A DNA stretch of 64,000 nucleotides from Chitinophaga qingshengii (GCF_014529935.1 NZ_JACVFC010000001.1:3286001-3350000), one strand, 5' to 3'; counted from the first letter of the stretch, positions 25,240 to 34,287 are shown. Program-made: numbers and translations. Notes: a model not told the origin generated them from the sequence alone.

Positions 25240-26031
25240 TTAACCATCTATAAGTGTACCGGCAGGTTCTTCCTCCCTGTTCTCCGGATCAATGTATTCA
25301 ATAATAAAATTATTTCTGCCTTCTCCCACCATAATACCCATGTGTTTCATCTGTACCAGTTCCAACATACTCAGGAACAGGAAGATAGCATGTACCCGGT
25401 CTTTACAGTGGTCGAATATTTTCTCAAAAGACAAAGTGCGTTCCGCCCTGGCCAGCTCTTCCATATACATTCTCGAGCCTTCCATGGTATAATCATATTT
25501 ATATACCACGTGCTGAGGCTTATGGTCGCGCGCCTTCATGCGTTGCATCACCTTTTCAAAGGTCTGCGCCAGTTTAAAGAGGGTAAGTGTCTGGATTTCA
25601 GTGCCTTCACTGGTTACTTCCCCAATTTCGGCCAGCTCCTTCGCAATATTCCCCCGTTTGATATGCAGCATCCTTTCGGCCTCCATTTCGGCCAGTTCGG
25701 CGGCTGCCTGCTTATAACGCTTGTATTCCAGGATTTTGTCTATCAGTTCCAACCGCGGATCAATTTCATTGCCTTGTTCGTCCAGTTCCTTACGGGGCAA
25801 TAGCATTTTAGCCTTGATCCGCATCAGTGTGGACACAAAAAGGATGAACTCACTTGCCAGTTCTATGTTCAACGACTCGATATGATGAATATAATCGAGA
25901 AACTCCTGCGTGATGGTGTTAATCGGAATATTATAGATATCCAGCTCATCACGTTCTATAAAGAACAACAGGAGGTCAAACGGACCTTCAAACTGCGGCA
26001 GTTTTATCTTATAGGAAACCTGTTCACTCAC
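25240..26031 (-). CDS. scpA: Segregation and condensation protein A
   Basis: Kleisin subunit of the bacterial SMC-ScpAB condensin, bridging the SMC heads during chromosome segregation. The N-terminal YKIKLPQFEGPFDLLLFFIERDELDIYNIPI, the neck-binding region (quoted across two motifs), and the C-terminal winged helix (ERTLSFEKIFDHC...LFLSMLELVQM) are typical. No ATG opens the gene. GTG 26031, giving MSEQVSYKIKLP, best fits homologues; a TTG lies seven codons earlier. The unusual neighbour is the AraC gene that begins 3 bases after the stop. scpB and smc are not in the window. Confidence 0.92.
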   Translation of the reverse strand: MSEQVSYKIKLPQFEGPFDLLLFFIERDELDIYNIPINTITQEFLDYIHHIESLNIELASEFILFVSTLMRIKAKMLLPRKELDEQGNEIDPRLELIDKILEYKRYKQAAAELAEMEAERMLHIKRGNIAKELAEIGEVTSEGTEIQTLTLFKLAQTFEKVMQRMKARDHKPQHVVYKYDYTMEGSRMYMEELARAERTLSFEKIFDHCKDRVHAIFLFLSMLELVQMKHMGIMVGEGRNNFIIEYIDPENREEEPAGTLIDG

Positions 26032-26135
26032 TTGATGATGTTTTATGCACAAAGGCGCAAAGCAGCAAAGACTTTTTTGTTGCCCTGCGCCTTCGCGCTT
26101 TTGCGTAATATCAAAAGTAACAAAATTCCGGCTAA

Positions 26136-27080
26136 TCAGAACTTGGCGGCAAATCCGATACCCAGTACCTGCTTCACCTGCAGCCGGGGCCCCATTACCC
26201 CTGTTTTCTTATTTTCAAACACTCTTACCTTATCGTCATATATCATATCTACATTCAGCGTGGCGGCAATGTACTTGTTCACTTTTAACTCCAGCATATT
26301 GGTAAAAAATACCACGATATTCTGCGGATTGTCAAGGTAATTGGAGAACAAGTCCAGCCGGCCTTTGTAAGTAATATTTTTTGCTACTGTTTTCATATAG
26401 TTGGCAGACAGGTAAGCACCAATTTCATATTTGAAGTGTTTACCGGTATCTACCCCATAAGCTCCCTGACGGGCCAGGTAATCATCCATTACAAATATAA
26501 ACCGGGAAGTAGCAGGAGAGAGGAACAAAGAAAACTCCGGCACCGGTTTATAGTCAAAACCGGGTGACAGCAGCACATAGGCCGGTGCAAAAAACCGGGA
26601 AGACAGTTGAGGAGTGGTATCAGCAGGATACAGGTAGCCATTCGTAAATTGCGTTCTCAGGTTGCCCAGCATGCTTACATACCAATGCCTGCCAATATCA
26701 TAGCCGTATTTGGAAGTAAGATCTATCCGGTCATCGGCTTTACGTGCACCCAGACTGGTTGTATTAATAAAACCGTAGGCCAGGTCTGCTACGTTATCCC
26801 ATGCCCGGCGGCCATTCTTATAAAACGCCCACGCATATACGGTCGAACCCAGCGAGAAAGTATAGTTATCGCCCCCGGCGGCCCAATTACTCAACGATCC
26901 CTGGTTGATGTTCACATTCAGATTAAGCCCTTTTTTCCAAATCTGCACCGTGGTATCCTTATCATCTTTTTTGATCTTTTTACCCGTTTCATCCCTCTGG
27001 CTCTTTATCCAGTCATTTTGTGCCTGTACTGCAATAAATCCCAGTAAAAAACAGGCAATGGACAAAGTGAATTTTCTCAT
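26136..27080 (-). CDS. DUF3078 outer-membrane protein
   Basis: Exported protein of 314 residues with a signal peptide (MRKFTLSIACFLLGFIAVQAQ) followed by a W/K-rich segment and GLNLNVNINQGSLSNWAAGGDN, the hallmark start of DUF3078. The remainder alternates strands typical of a beta barrel (YVSMLGNLRTQFTNG, FLSPATSRFIFVMD, IGAYLSANYMKT) and ends GIGFAAKF with a C-terminal Phe. Function is unknown; the family is nearly restricted to Bacteroidota. Single gene. Confidence 0.88.
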   Translation of the reverse strand: MRKFTLSIACFLLGFIAVQAQNDWIKSQRDETGKKIKKDDKDTTVQIWKKGLNLNVNINQGSLSNWAAGGDNYTFSLGSTVYAWAFYKNGRRAWDNVADLAYGFINTTSLGARKADDRIDLTSKYGYDIGRHWYVSMLGNLRTQFTNGYLYPADTTPQLSSRFFAPAYVLLSPGFDYKPVPEFSLFLSPATSRFIFVMDDYLARQGAYGVDTGKHFKYEIGAYLSANYMKTVAKNITYKGRLDLFSNYLDNPQNIVVFFTNMLELKVNKYIAATLNVDMIYDDKVRVFENKKTGVMGPRLQVKQVLGIGFAAKF

Positions 27081-27107
27081 TAATTACTCTTTTTTGATTA
27101 ACAAATA

Positions 27108-27157
27108 AGCACAGTATCCTGCCGGTCTCCTCCCGGAGAACAACTGAATACTGTGCT
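27108..27157 (-). terminator. Hairpin after mscL
   Basis: Outer stem AGCACAGTAT (27108-27117) with ATACTGTGCT (27148-27157) encloses a second hairpin, CTCC-TCCC-GGAG. The minus-strand tail TATTTGTT is only weakly T-rich, so this could also be a leader structure of the DUF3078 gene. Confidence 0.55.
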
Positions 27158-27173
27158 ACGATATAAAAACAGC

Positions 27174-27596
27174 TTATCTTTTTCTCAGCTCGTCGCGGAT
27201 TTCCATGAGTAGTTTTTCCTGTGCAGTAGGTTCTGCCGGAGCAGCAGGTCCTTTTTTGGTCAGGCTGTTCATAAATTTCACCAGGAGGAAAATACAGAAC
27301 GCAATGATCAGGAAGTCGATCACACTCTGGATGAATGCGCCATAGGCGAAAACGTTGGCGCCGGCAGCCTTCGCTGCTGCCAGTGATGGAAAATTGGTTC
27401 CCTTGCTGCTATCCAGGTAGGCAAATTTGTCGGTGAAATTCACACCACCTGTCACCACACCAATTACTGGCATGATGATATTGTCTACCAAGGATGTAAC
27501 GATCTTTCCGAAGGCGCCACCAATGATCACACCAACTGCAAGATCCATTACATTGCCTTTCATGGCAAATTCCTTAAATTCTTTAATGAATGACAT
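27174..27596 (-). CDS. mscL: Large-conductance mechanosensitive channel
   Basis: Pentameric inner-membrane channel that opens under high membrane tension to release solutes on osmotic downshock. The 140-residue protein has the N-terminal amphipathic helix [24 protein letters not shown] (positions about 3-26). TM1 carries the Gly/Ala-rich pore lining [16 protein letters not shown], a periplasmic loop follows, and TM2 is [24 protein letters not shown] charged C-terminal helix ends [13 protein letters not shown]. All are standard for MscL. Transcribed on its own. Confidence 0.97.
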   Translation of the reverse strand: MSFIKEFKEFAMKGNVMDLAVGVIIGGAFGKIVTSLVDNIIMPVIGVVTGGVNFTDKFAYLDSSKGTNFPSLAAAKAAGANVFAYGAFIQSVIDFLIIAFCIFLLVKFMNSLTKKGPAAPAEPTAQEKLLMEIRDELRKR

Positions 27597-27673
27597 AAAC
27601 GCAAGGTTTTAATTTGGTTAAAATATGACGACGAAAATAATAATAATCACAGAACTGCTTAATTATTAATCCA

Positions 27674-28420
27674 TTATTTCTTCAAACGGGGGTATTTCAT
27701 ATTCAGTGATTTCAGTGTATCCCTAAGCGTTAGCGCTACAATGTATTCCTTATACCAGTTATGATCTGCGGGTACAATAATCCAGGGAACATCATTACAA
27801 TATTTAAATGCATCCTCATATGCGTCCATATACTGGTCCCATAATTTGGCCTCCGCTAAGTCATTCTCATTATACTTCCACATTTTCCGCGGGTCTTCTG
27901 TGCGTTCGGTCAGCCGTTGTTGCTGAGCTTCTCTGGAAACATGCAGGTAAAATTTCAGGATATGGGTATTGTTATGTTCGGTCAACAGTTTCTCAAAATC
28001 ATTGATCGCTGCCATTCTTTTCCGGGCTGTTTTGTCATCGATCCATTTATGTACCCTTTGTATCAGGATATCTTCGTAATGAGACCGGTTAAACACCTGT
28101 ATCATACCCTTTCCGGGAGCCTGATTATGTACCCGCCAGAGGAAATCGTGATCCAGTTCCGCCTGGGTAGGGCCTTTAAAGGAGTAAACCGTGCACCCTT
28201 GCGGGTTGAGGGTACCGGTTACATTTTTGATGACACCGTCTTTGCCGCTGGCGTCCATACCCTGAACGACCATTAATACACAGTGTTTATGCTGGGCATA
28301 TAGTAAGTTTTGTAACTCGTCCAGTTCCTGCAAAATATCCTGGGTGGCGGCTTTGGTCTTCTCTTTGTCCAATTTTTTGGGAGCGGTGGTACTGATGGCT
28401 GACAACTTGATTTTACTCAT
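27674..28420 (-). CDS. Polyphosphate kinase 2 family protein
   Basis: Cytoplasmic enzyme transferring phosphate between polyphosphate and nucleotides. The 248-residue P-loop domain has Walker A GMDASGKDG (54-62), the lid region with NRSHYEDILIQRVH, and FNVYT-independent features such as WRVHNQAPGKG and RMAAINDFEKLL. The KFYLHVSREAQQQRLTER segment matches the family. PPK2 classes differ in substrate: class I phosphorylates NDPs and class II NMPs. One-domain length and motifs alone do not decide the class here. Single gene divergent from the EamA transporter. Confidence 0.9.
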   Translation of the reverse strand: MSKIKLSAISTTAPKKLDKEKTKAATQDILQELDELQNLLYAQHKHCVLMVVQGMDASGKDGVIKNVTGTLNPQGCTVYSFKGPTQAELDHDFLWRVHNQAPGKGMIQVFNRSHYEDILIQRVHKWIDDKTARKRMAAINDFEKLLTEHNNTHILKFYLHVSREAQQQRLTERTEDPRKMWKYNENDLAEAKLWDQYMDAYEDAFKYCNDVPWIIVPADHNWYKEYIVALTLRDTLKSLNMKYPRLKK

Positions 28421-28540
28421 GGATTTACATTCTTACCAATGAATTTAACAAAATCAGTCCAGAAGTGTTGCAAATCAAACAATTTATATTTTGCGTAATA
28501 CAGTTATATTCTGAATTTTGTAAGATAAAAAAATGCCACT

Positions 28541-29419
28541 TTGAACCATAAATTTGCCCACTGGGGCGTTTTTCTGCTGTTATCCCTGACCTGGGGCAGC
28601 TCCTTTATCTTAATGAAAATCGGATTGGAATCTTTTACGCCCTACCAGGTTGCCAGTTTGCGATTGGTAGCGGCAGGAGTGGCGTTGTTGCCTTTTCTCC
28701 CCAAAGCCATCCGGCAAACACCGGTCAGCAAGCTGCCGGTCATTATTCTCTCCGGTATATTGGGCAATGGGTTACCCGCATTTCTTTTCTGTATCGCAGA
28801 AACGGAGATAGACAGTTCCCTGGCCGGTATCCTCAATTCGTTGACCCCGTTAATGGCGCTGCTGACGGGTTTGATCATTTTCAAAAGTCCGATTAAAAAA
28901 GCGCAGTTACTGGGGGTATGTGTGGGACTACTGGGCGTTGTATTACTTTTCAGTTCCAAAGGAATTGCCACCGGCGGTCACTGGTACTATAGTTTACTCG
29001 TGGTGGCCGCTACCATTAGTTACGGCACCAACATCAGCCTGGTACATCACTACCTGAAAGGATTTGGTTCCTTGCAGCTGGGATCTATCGCCATGTTTTT
29101 TTGTGGTCTGTTTACCTTTCCGGTATTGTTGTTCAGCGACTTTTTCCCACAGTTTGCTACAGATCATGCGCCATGGCGCTCCTTATCAGCTGGTCTGATA
29201 CTGGGAGTAATGGGTACCGGCGTAGCGGCGGTATTGTTTTACCTGTTGATCCGGCGGGCCGGTTCCATGTTTGCTTCTATGGTCACTTATGCGTTACCGG
29301 TAGTAGCCATTGGCTGGGGTTTGCTGGCCAAGGAAACGGTTACCTGGGTACAGGTGGTTTGTATGGGTATTATCCTGTTGGGCGTGTATCTTGTTAACCG
29401 GGCTAAAACGGTCTCCTGA
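28541..29419 (+). CDS. EamA/DMT-family transporter
   Basis: Ten-helix membrane permease of the drug/metabolite transporter superfamily, 292 residues, made of two EamA repeats. Repeat 1 starts LLSLTWGSSFILMKIGLE and repeat 2 WYYSLLVVAATISYGTNI. The conserved AGILNSLTPLMALLTGLII and AVLFYLLIRRAGSMFASMV segments are visible. The only sensible start is TTG 28541; an ATG just upstream is in another frame and stops at once. Substrate unknown; relatives export amino acids or metabolites. Confidence 0.87.
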   Translation: MNHKFAHWGVFLLLSLTWGSSFILMKIGLESFTPYQVASLRLVAAGVALLPFLPKAIRQTPVSKLPVIILSGILGNGLPAFLFCIAETEIDSSLAGILNSLTPLMALLTGLIIFKSPIKKAQLLGVCVGLLGVVLLFSSKGIATGGHWYYSLLVVAATISYGTNISLVHHYLKGFGSLQLGSIAMFFCGLFTFPVLLFSDFFPQFATDHAPWRSLSAGLILGVMGTGVAAVLFYLLIRRAGSMFASMVTYALPVVAIGWGLLAKETVTWVQVVCMGIILLGVYLVNRAKTVS

Positions 29420-29425
29420 TAAAAC

Positions 29426-29470
29426 AACAGCGGAGAGACCTGCACTCATGCGTCTCTCCGCTGTTATAAT
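29426..29470. terminator. Bidirectional terminator between EamA and frr
   Basis: Perfect 14-bp stem AACAGCGGAGAGAC (29426-29439) with GTCTCTCCGCTGTT (29452-29465). The minus-strand reading continues TTTTATCAGG, giving a U run for frr transcripts. An AT-rich palindromic stretch (29466-29503) follows. Confidence 0.85.
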
Positions 29471-29503
29471 TTATAAATTTTAAAATTGGTAAATTTTAAA
29501 ATT

Positions 29504-30067
29504 TTAGATGGCCATGATTTCTTTTTCTTTTGCTTCACAGTGTTTGTCAATCAGGGCAATGTGTTTGTCAGTCATCACCTGTACATCAGCTTCTGCATCT
29601 TTCGCGGTATCTTCACTCAGACCTTCTTTCTGTAACTTTTTGATACCTTCAATCGCATCACGGCGGATGTTACGGATGGCTACTTTCGCTTGTTCCCCTT
29701 CGTTATTCACTCTTTTCACAAATTCCCTTCTTCTTTCTTCTGTCAGTGGTGGCAGGAAGAGGCGGATCAGGATACCATCATTTTGAGGGTTGATACCGAT
29801 ATTAGCTGCGATAATAGCCCTTTCAATTGGCTGCAGCATATTTTTCTCCCAGGGCTGAATAGTCAGGGTGCGGGCATCAGCAATACTAACGTTGGCTACC
29901 TGCGTAAGCGGGGTAGGAGCACCATAGTAGTCTACAGTGATTCCGTCCAGTATCTGAGGATTGGCTTTACCGGCTCTTACTTTTGTAAGTTCAGTTTCCA
30001 GGTGCCCGATTGCTTTTTTCATCGAGTCCGCAGCATCATCCTGGATAAGCATTAGATCATCTTGCAT
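29504..30067 (-). CDS. frr: Ribosome recycling factor
   Basis: Releases the post-termination ribosome together with EF-G. The 187-residue protein has the standard layout: a helix with DDAADSMKKAIGHLETELTKVRAGKANPQIL (split across positions 10-40), then VDYYGAPTPLTQVANVSI, TLTIQPWEK and RLFLPPLTEERRREFVK, closing with a long helix LIDKHCEAKEKEIMAI. It is the second gene after the WecA/MraY-like gene on the same strand (101-base gap). In many genomes frr follows pyrH; that link is absent here. Confidence 0.97.
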   Translation of the reverse strand: MQDDLMLIQDDAADSMKKAIGHLETELTKVRAGKANPQILDGITVDYYGAPTPLTQVANVSIADARTLTIQPWEKNMLQPIERAIIAANIGINPQNDGILIRLFLPPLTEERRREFVKRVNNEGEQAKVAIRNIRRDAIEGIKKLQKEGLSEDTAKDAEADVQVMTDKHIALIDKHCEAKEKEIMAI

Positions 30068-30168
30068 AACATAAATAGTTAAGTGCCTGCAAACCTACAG
30101 GTTTTCTTTTAATCATCAAAGTAACGGATACAAGAATGGCCCACCGTATGACGATAGTAACCTTCGGG

Positions 30169-31311
30169 CTATTTATCCTGTAATACTCCTTCGGTGGTAA
30201 CCCGCAGTATTTTAGCAGCAGCGGCATTCTGGGCAGCTGGTTGTGCAATGGAGGTAACAGGTGTTTTAACCACCGCCTGTTTCCGTTTACGGGCCAGGTA
30301 GAGGACCCCGGTAAAGGCCGTGGCAGCGCCCACCACAACAAAGGTCAGCAGGGTAGTGCCCAGTCCCTGAAGGAAATAAGCCGCCACAATAAAAGCAGCG
30401 CTTACGGTCACAGATACCAGCGTTGTTTGCCGGTGGTCCAGTTTGAGGTCCAGCAGGTAGTGATGGATGTGATTACGGTCGGCCGAAAAAGGAGAGCGTC
30501 CCTGGAGCATCCGTACGGAAAACACCCTCAGGGTATCAAAAAGCGGCACTATCAGGACAGCAATAGCTACTGCCGGCGTAGCGTCGATCGGCATTTTAGC
30601 AGCCGGGTTGCCGGCCACTTCAATAAATTTAAGGACCAGTACCGCATTCACGAGGCCGATTAATAACGAACCGGTATCTCCCATAAAAATGCGGGCAGGT
30701 GAAATATTATAAATCAGGAAACTGGCCAAACCACCTGCCAGGGCAAAACCCAGCACAGCATAGGTAATTTCGCCCACATGCAGGAAATAAGCCCCTAAAA
30801 CAGCACTCACCAGCAGTCCGATACTACCCGCATGACCATCCACCCCGTCTATCAGATTGAAGGCGTTGATCACTACAATAAAATAGAAGTAAGTGAGCAT
30901 CAGGCTGATATTGGTAGGCAGGGTGGTAATACCCATAAACCCATACATGCTGCTGATCTGAAGATTCCCCAGGTAGATAATTGCAAAAGAAGCGATCAAC
31001 TGGCCAACCAGTTTTTTGAGTGGAGATAAGCCAACAATATCATCTTTCATGCCTACCATGAAGATGATAAAAAAGGCCGCCATCATGTATTGAAACGGCG
31101 AATTTTGCATTGATGGTACACATACCGCAGCCGCAATAATGAACCCCGAGAAAAATCCAATTCCCCCGAGCGTTGGTATGCGTTGTTTATGCGCTTTTCT
31201 TTCGTCTGGTTCGTCGTACAAATGCTTTAATTCCGCTACCCGGATAAGTATCGGAATCGAAAAATAGGTTACCACAAAACTCAGGACGGTAGCAATTAAA
31301 ACATTCTCCAT
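30169..31311 (-). CDS. Undecaprenyl-phosphate glycosyl-1-phosphate transferase (WecA/MraY-like)
   Basis: Polytopic membrane enzyme of the PNPT superfamily, 380 residues and about 11 helices. It transfers a HexNAc-1-phosphate from a UDP-sugar to undecaprenyl phosphate, starting a surface glycan. Motifs are RKAHKQRIPTLGGIGF near the N terminus, KDD (89-91), NLIDGVDG (152-159), GDTGS (211-215) and a cytoplasmic HIHH motif near residue 284, typical of the WecA rather than the MraY group. The C-terminal 40 residues are Ala/Thr-rich and non-conserved. MraY can be excluded because no murein genes are nearby and the sugar-recognition loop is of WecA type; this is inference. Confidence 0.88.
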   Translation of the reverse strand: MENVLIATVLSFVVTYFSIPILIRVAELKHLYDEPDERKAHKQRIPTLGGIGFFSGFIIAAAVCVPSMQNSPFQYMMAAFFIIFMVGMKDDIVGLSPLKKLVGQLIASFAIIYLGNLQISSMYGFMGITTLPTNISLMLTYFYFIVVINAFNLIDGVDGHAGSIGLLVSAVLGAYFLHVGEITYAVLGFALAGGLASFLIYNISPARIFMGDTGSLLIGLVNAVLVLKFIEVAGNPAAKMPIDATPAVAIAVLIVPLFDTLRVFSVRMLQGRSPFSADRNHIHHYLLDLKLDHRQTTLVSVTVSAAFIVAAYFLQGLGTTLLTFVVVGAATAFTGVLYLARKRKQAVVKTPVTSIAQPAAQNAAAAKILRVTTEGVLQDK

Positions 31312-31444
31312 TAGTGGGGCTTAAGTTTTGCAAAGATATTTATTTCAATCAAATATGTAAAAGAAACACTAAAAAAATCGGGATTTTTAATACTTTGAGA
31401 CCGCAAAAACAAACATTCAACGTCACAAAATCTAAGAAATCAAT

Positions 31445-31452
31445 TAGTTTTG
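31445..31452 (+). promoter_or_regulatory. -7 element of the transketolase subunit gene
   Basis: TAGTTTTG fits TAnnTTTG, 23 bases before the ATG at 31476; no clear -33 element is seen. Confidence 0.5.
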
Positions 31453-31475
31453 CGGCACAAAATCACTCAAGTATC

Positions 31476-32312
31476 ATGCCACAGCTTCAGGATATTGCCT
31501 CTCAGATCAGAAGAGATATCGTACGAATGGTACACGGCGTCCAAAGCGGCCACCCGGGTGGCTCTTTAGGTTGCGCAGATTTCTTTACCGCCTTGTATTT
31601 CAAGGTTTTAAAGCATACTCCCCAACCTTTTGACATGGACGGCCGCGACCAGGACCTGTTCTTTCTTTCCAATGGGCACATTTCCCCTGTTTTCTATAGC
31701 GCACTGGCCCGCTCCGGCTACTTCCCGGTACAGGAACTCGCCACCTTCCGTAAACTGAACTCCCGTCTCCAGGGACACCCTACCACGCATGAACACCTGC
31801 CAGGTATACGCATGGCTTCCGGCTCCCTCGGACAAGGCATGAGCGTAGCTATCGGCGCTGCATTGAGCAAAAAACTCAATAACGATAAAGGCATCGTTTT
31901 CTGCCTGCATGGCGACGGCGAACTGGAAGAAGGACAAATCTGGGAATCCGTACTGTTTGCCCCACATCATAAAGTAGACAACCTGATCATCACGGTAGAC
32001 CTGAATGGTCAGCAAATCGACGGTACTACCGACGATGTAGCCGGCCTCGGCGATGTAGGCGCTAAATTCGAAACTTTCGGCTGGACCGTCCTCCACATGA
32101 ACGGTAACGATATGGACGAAACCGTTGCTACCCTCGAAAAGGCTAAAAGCCTCACCGGACAAGGTAAACCAATCGCTATCATCATGAAAACCGTGATGGG
32201 ACAAGGGGTTGACTTTATGGAAGGCCACCACGAATGGCATGGTATTGCCCCTAGCGACGAACAACTGGCCAAAGCATTGGCACAATTGCCGGAAACACTG
32301 GGCGACTATTAA
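31476..32312 (+). CDS. Transketolase, N-terminal (TPP-binding) subunit
   Basis: A 278-residue half-transketolase containing only the pyrophosphate-binding domain. It has GVQSGHPGGSLGCADFFTALYF near residue 20, SNGHISPVFYSAL, GSLGQGMSVAIGAAL, and the TPP/Mg motif GDGELEEGQIWE followed by NLIITVDLNGQQIDG. Split transketolases need a C-terminal subunit carrying the PYR and C domains, usually encoded directly downstream. Here the next gene is convergent and unrelated, so the partner must be elsewhere. The start is ATG 31476 (MPQLQDIASQIRRDIV); the frame is open 54 codons upstream but overlaps the promoter region. Confidence 0.92.
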   Translation: MPQLQDIASQIRRDIVRMVHGVQSGHPGGSLGCADFFTALYFKVLKHTPQPFDMDGRDQDLFFLSNGHISPVFYSALARSGYFPVQELATFRKLNSRLQGHPTTHEHLPGIRMASGSLGQGMSVAIGAALSKKLNNDKGIVFCLHGDGELEEGQIWESVLFAPHHKVDNLIITVDLNGQQIDGTTDDVAGLGDVGAKFETFGWTVLHMNGNDMDETVATLEKAKSLTGQGKPIAIIMKTVMGQGVDFMEGHHEWHGIAPSDEQLAKALAQLPETLGDY

Positions 32313-32336
32313 TCATTTACGGATTTTGATATTTGG

Positions 32337-32469
32337 ATATTTTGATATTTATCTAAAGTATTCAAGGTACTATAAAAAAGCAGCGGGACTTTAATCATAA
32401 AGTCCCGCTGCTTTTTTACAAGTCCATTGTGTCTAAAACAAATAACTAAATTTCTAAATATCAAAATAT
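32337..32469. repeat. Composite inverted-repeat element between tkt subunit and permease genes
   Basis: ATATTTTGATATTTA (32337-32351) is exactly repeated in inverse at 32455-32469 and encloses a long terminator hairpin. The architecture is the same as in the 12714-12859 element. Confidence 0.7.
32374..32417. terminator. Bidirectional terminator with 19-bp perfect stem
   Basis: AAAAAAGCAGCGGGACTTT (32374-32392) pairs with its exact reverse complement at 32399-32417 across a 6-base loop. The A and T tails serve both convergent genes. Confidence 0.92.
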
Positions 32470-32471
32470 TA

Positions 32472-33695
32472 TCAGGTGGCTTTGAGAGAAATAGCCTCGG
32501 CAGCAGCCCGGCGGGCCGGATACCAACTGGCCGCCAGTCCAATCACCAGGATGGTGATCAGCACCAGTCCAAAATCCATCAGGTGCATGCTCACCGGGTA
32601 AGTATCTACCAGGAAGGAGGTGCCTTCCAGCCGGATAAGGCCAAAATATTGTTGCAACAGGCAAAATCCGCCACCCAGCACAAAGCCCAGGAACGTCCCA
32701 ATACCGGCAATGATCAGGCCTTCGGCCAGAAATATCTTCATAATCAAAGACCGGCGGGCGCCCATCGCCTTCAGGATAGTGATATCCTTTTCTTTCTCAA
32801 TCACCAGCATATACAATGATCCTATCATGTTGAACGCCGCAATAATCATGATAAAACTCAGAATCACATACACCGCCCACTTTTCCGTTTGCATGATCGC
32901 ATACAGGGATTGATTTTGCTCGTAACGGGTTTGTATCTTGTACGATTTGCCCAACAGCTGTTGCAGCCTGGCTTTCAGCTCGTTTTGGTTTATTCCCGGT
33001 GCAGCAGCCACTTCCAGGGCCGACATTTCATTGGGCCCCAGCTCCAGCAGCTTACGCAAAAAATCGATATGGGTGATGACATACTTGCTGTTGAATTCCT
33101 GCTGGATAGCAAAAGTACCGGCAGGATATAACACGCCGTTATTCAGCGCATCATCCGGGGTCACAAAGGCATTCACGTTCCGGCGGGGTACGTATACCGT
33201 TACCGGCACCAGGCTATGCACTACATCCACCCCCAGCGCACCTTCCAGCTCTACGCCCAACACAGCACGGTAGGCAACGTCGTCGCCTATATCAAAACGT
33301 CCGCGGAGAATATTGCTTTTAACATCCGTGACCCGGTTATAACTGGTATCAACACCTTTTAATACCGCAATGGTAGGCTCGTCGCCATAACGGAGTACCG
33401 CTTTTTCTTCTACCACTTCGGAATACGCCACTACACCGGGCGTACGCCCGATGGACTGCAGCTGTACAGGTGTAAGCAACAATGTTTTTCCGCTGGCCGG
33501 CGCAATTTTTATAGCCGGATAAAAAGAGGAATACAGGGATTTTACCAGGTCTTCAAACCCGTTGAATACGCTGAGAATAACGATCAGCGCTCCGGTACCT
33601 ATCGCAATGGCAGCTACACTTACCCAGGCAATGATATTGATCGCATTGGTCGATTTTTTAGCCCTGAAATAACGGGAAGCAAACTGCCAAACCAT
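32472..33695 (-). CDS. LolC/LolE-like ABC transporter permease (FtsX family)
   Basis: 407-residue inner-membrane permease. TM1 lies at about 20-45 (IIAWVSVAAIAIGTGALIVIL), then a large periplasmic MacB-PCD-like domain (about 60-260), then three C-terminal helices of the FtsX type (AVYVILSFIMIIAAFNMIGSLYMLV, GLIIAGIGTFLGFVLG and LVLITILVIGLAASWYPARRAA, each quoted as its own helix). In LolCDE this subunit extracts lipoproteins for transfer to the outer membrane. No ATPase partner is adjacent. It starts 5 bases after the rbfA stop, an arrangement that suggests co-transcription. Confidence 0.88.
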   Translation of the reverse strand: MVWQFASRYFRAKKSTNAINIIAWVSVAAIAIGTGALIVILSVFNGFEDLVKSLYSSFYPAIKIAPASGKTLLLTPVQLQSIGRTPGVVAYSEVVEEKAVLRYGDEPTIAVLKGVDTSYNRVTDVKSNILRGRFDIGDDVAYRAVLGVELEGALGVDVVHSLVPVTVYVPRRNVNAFVTPDDALNNGVLYPAGTFAIQQEFNSKYVITHIDFLRKLLELGPNEMSALEVAAAPGINQNELKARLQQLLGKSYKIQTRYEQNQSLYAIMQTEKWAVYVILSFIMIIAAFNMIGSLYMLVIEKEKDITILKAMGARRSLIMKIFLAEGLIIAGIGTFLGFVLGGGFCLLQQYFGLIRLEGTSFLVDTYPVSMHLMDFGLVLITILVIGLAASWYPARRAAAEAISLKAT

Positions 33696-33700
33696 AGATA

Positions 33701-34081
33701 CTATTGGTTATCTCCTTTGATATGAGAATCGTCTTCTTTGATTTTCTTGAAAAGTTCTTCCATTTTAAACACGTAATCCAGGGTATCATCCAGAAAGAAA
33801 GACAGCTCCGGCATCCGGCGCAATTGTTTGCCCACACGCAACCCCAGCGCCTTCTTAATCTCTCCCATTCTGTCTTTAATACGCTCCAGCATCTCATCGG
33901 GAGATTTTATCTGGAACATGCTCAGGTATACCTTCGCTTCCAGCAGGTCAGGCGTCATTTTAACAGCAGCTACGGAAATCATGCCTCCCTCCACTACATT
34001 AAAACCCATCCGCTGAAACACACTGCTCAGCTCCTCCTGTATTAATTGTCCTATTTGCTTTTGCCTTTTAGTTTCCTGCAT
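33701..34081 (-). CDS. rbfA: Ribosome-binding factor A
   Basis: Small KH-fold protein (126 residues) that binds the 30S subunit late in assembly, required for 16S 5'-end processing and cold adaptation. Typical segments are RQKQIGQLIQEELSSVFQ, ISVAAVKMTPDLLEAKVYLSMF and LRVGKQLRRMPELSFFLDDTLDY. ATG 34081 is used; a TTG three codons upstream also opens the frame. It is the first gene of a two-gene unit with the LolC/E-like permease. Confidence 0.96.
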   Translation of the reverse strand: MQETKRQKQIGQLIQEELSSVFQRMGFNVVEGGMISVAAVKMTPDLLEAKVYLSMFQIKSPDEMLERIKDRMGEIKKALGLRVGKQLRRMPELSFFLDDTLDYVFKMEELFKKIKEDDSHIKGDNQ

Positions 34082-34154
34082 TGCATTCAATTTTAATCGT
34101 TAACAAAACAGCTCATATGCACAATAATAACATATTTATGATATAACACTGTCA

Positions 34155-34166
34155 ACAGCATGCTGT
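34155..34166. promoter_or_regulatory. Perfect 12-base palindrome between rbfA and the ABC exporter
   Basis: ACAGCATGCTGT sits centrally in the divergent intergenic region, about 75 bases upstream of rbfA and 122 bases upstream of the ABC gene. It could be an operator; no regulator is implied by sequence. Confidence 0.3.
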
Positions 34167-34250
34167 GATAAACAGCCCTGTTATACGCGAAATTAACCAT
34201 TTCCGGGAAAGATTAGGCCTATTTACCGGCAGGGGGTCACTTAATTGTGC

Positions 34251-34258
34251 TATTTTTG
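34251..34258 (+). promoter_or_regulatory. -7 element of the ABC exporter gene
   Basis: TATTTTTG fits TAnnTTTG and lies 29 bases before the ATG. Confidence 0.5.
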
Positions 34259-34287
34259 CATGCTAATAAAAACGCGAAGCATCAGGC

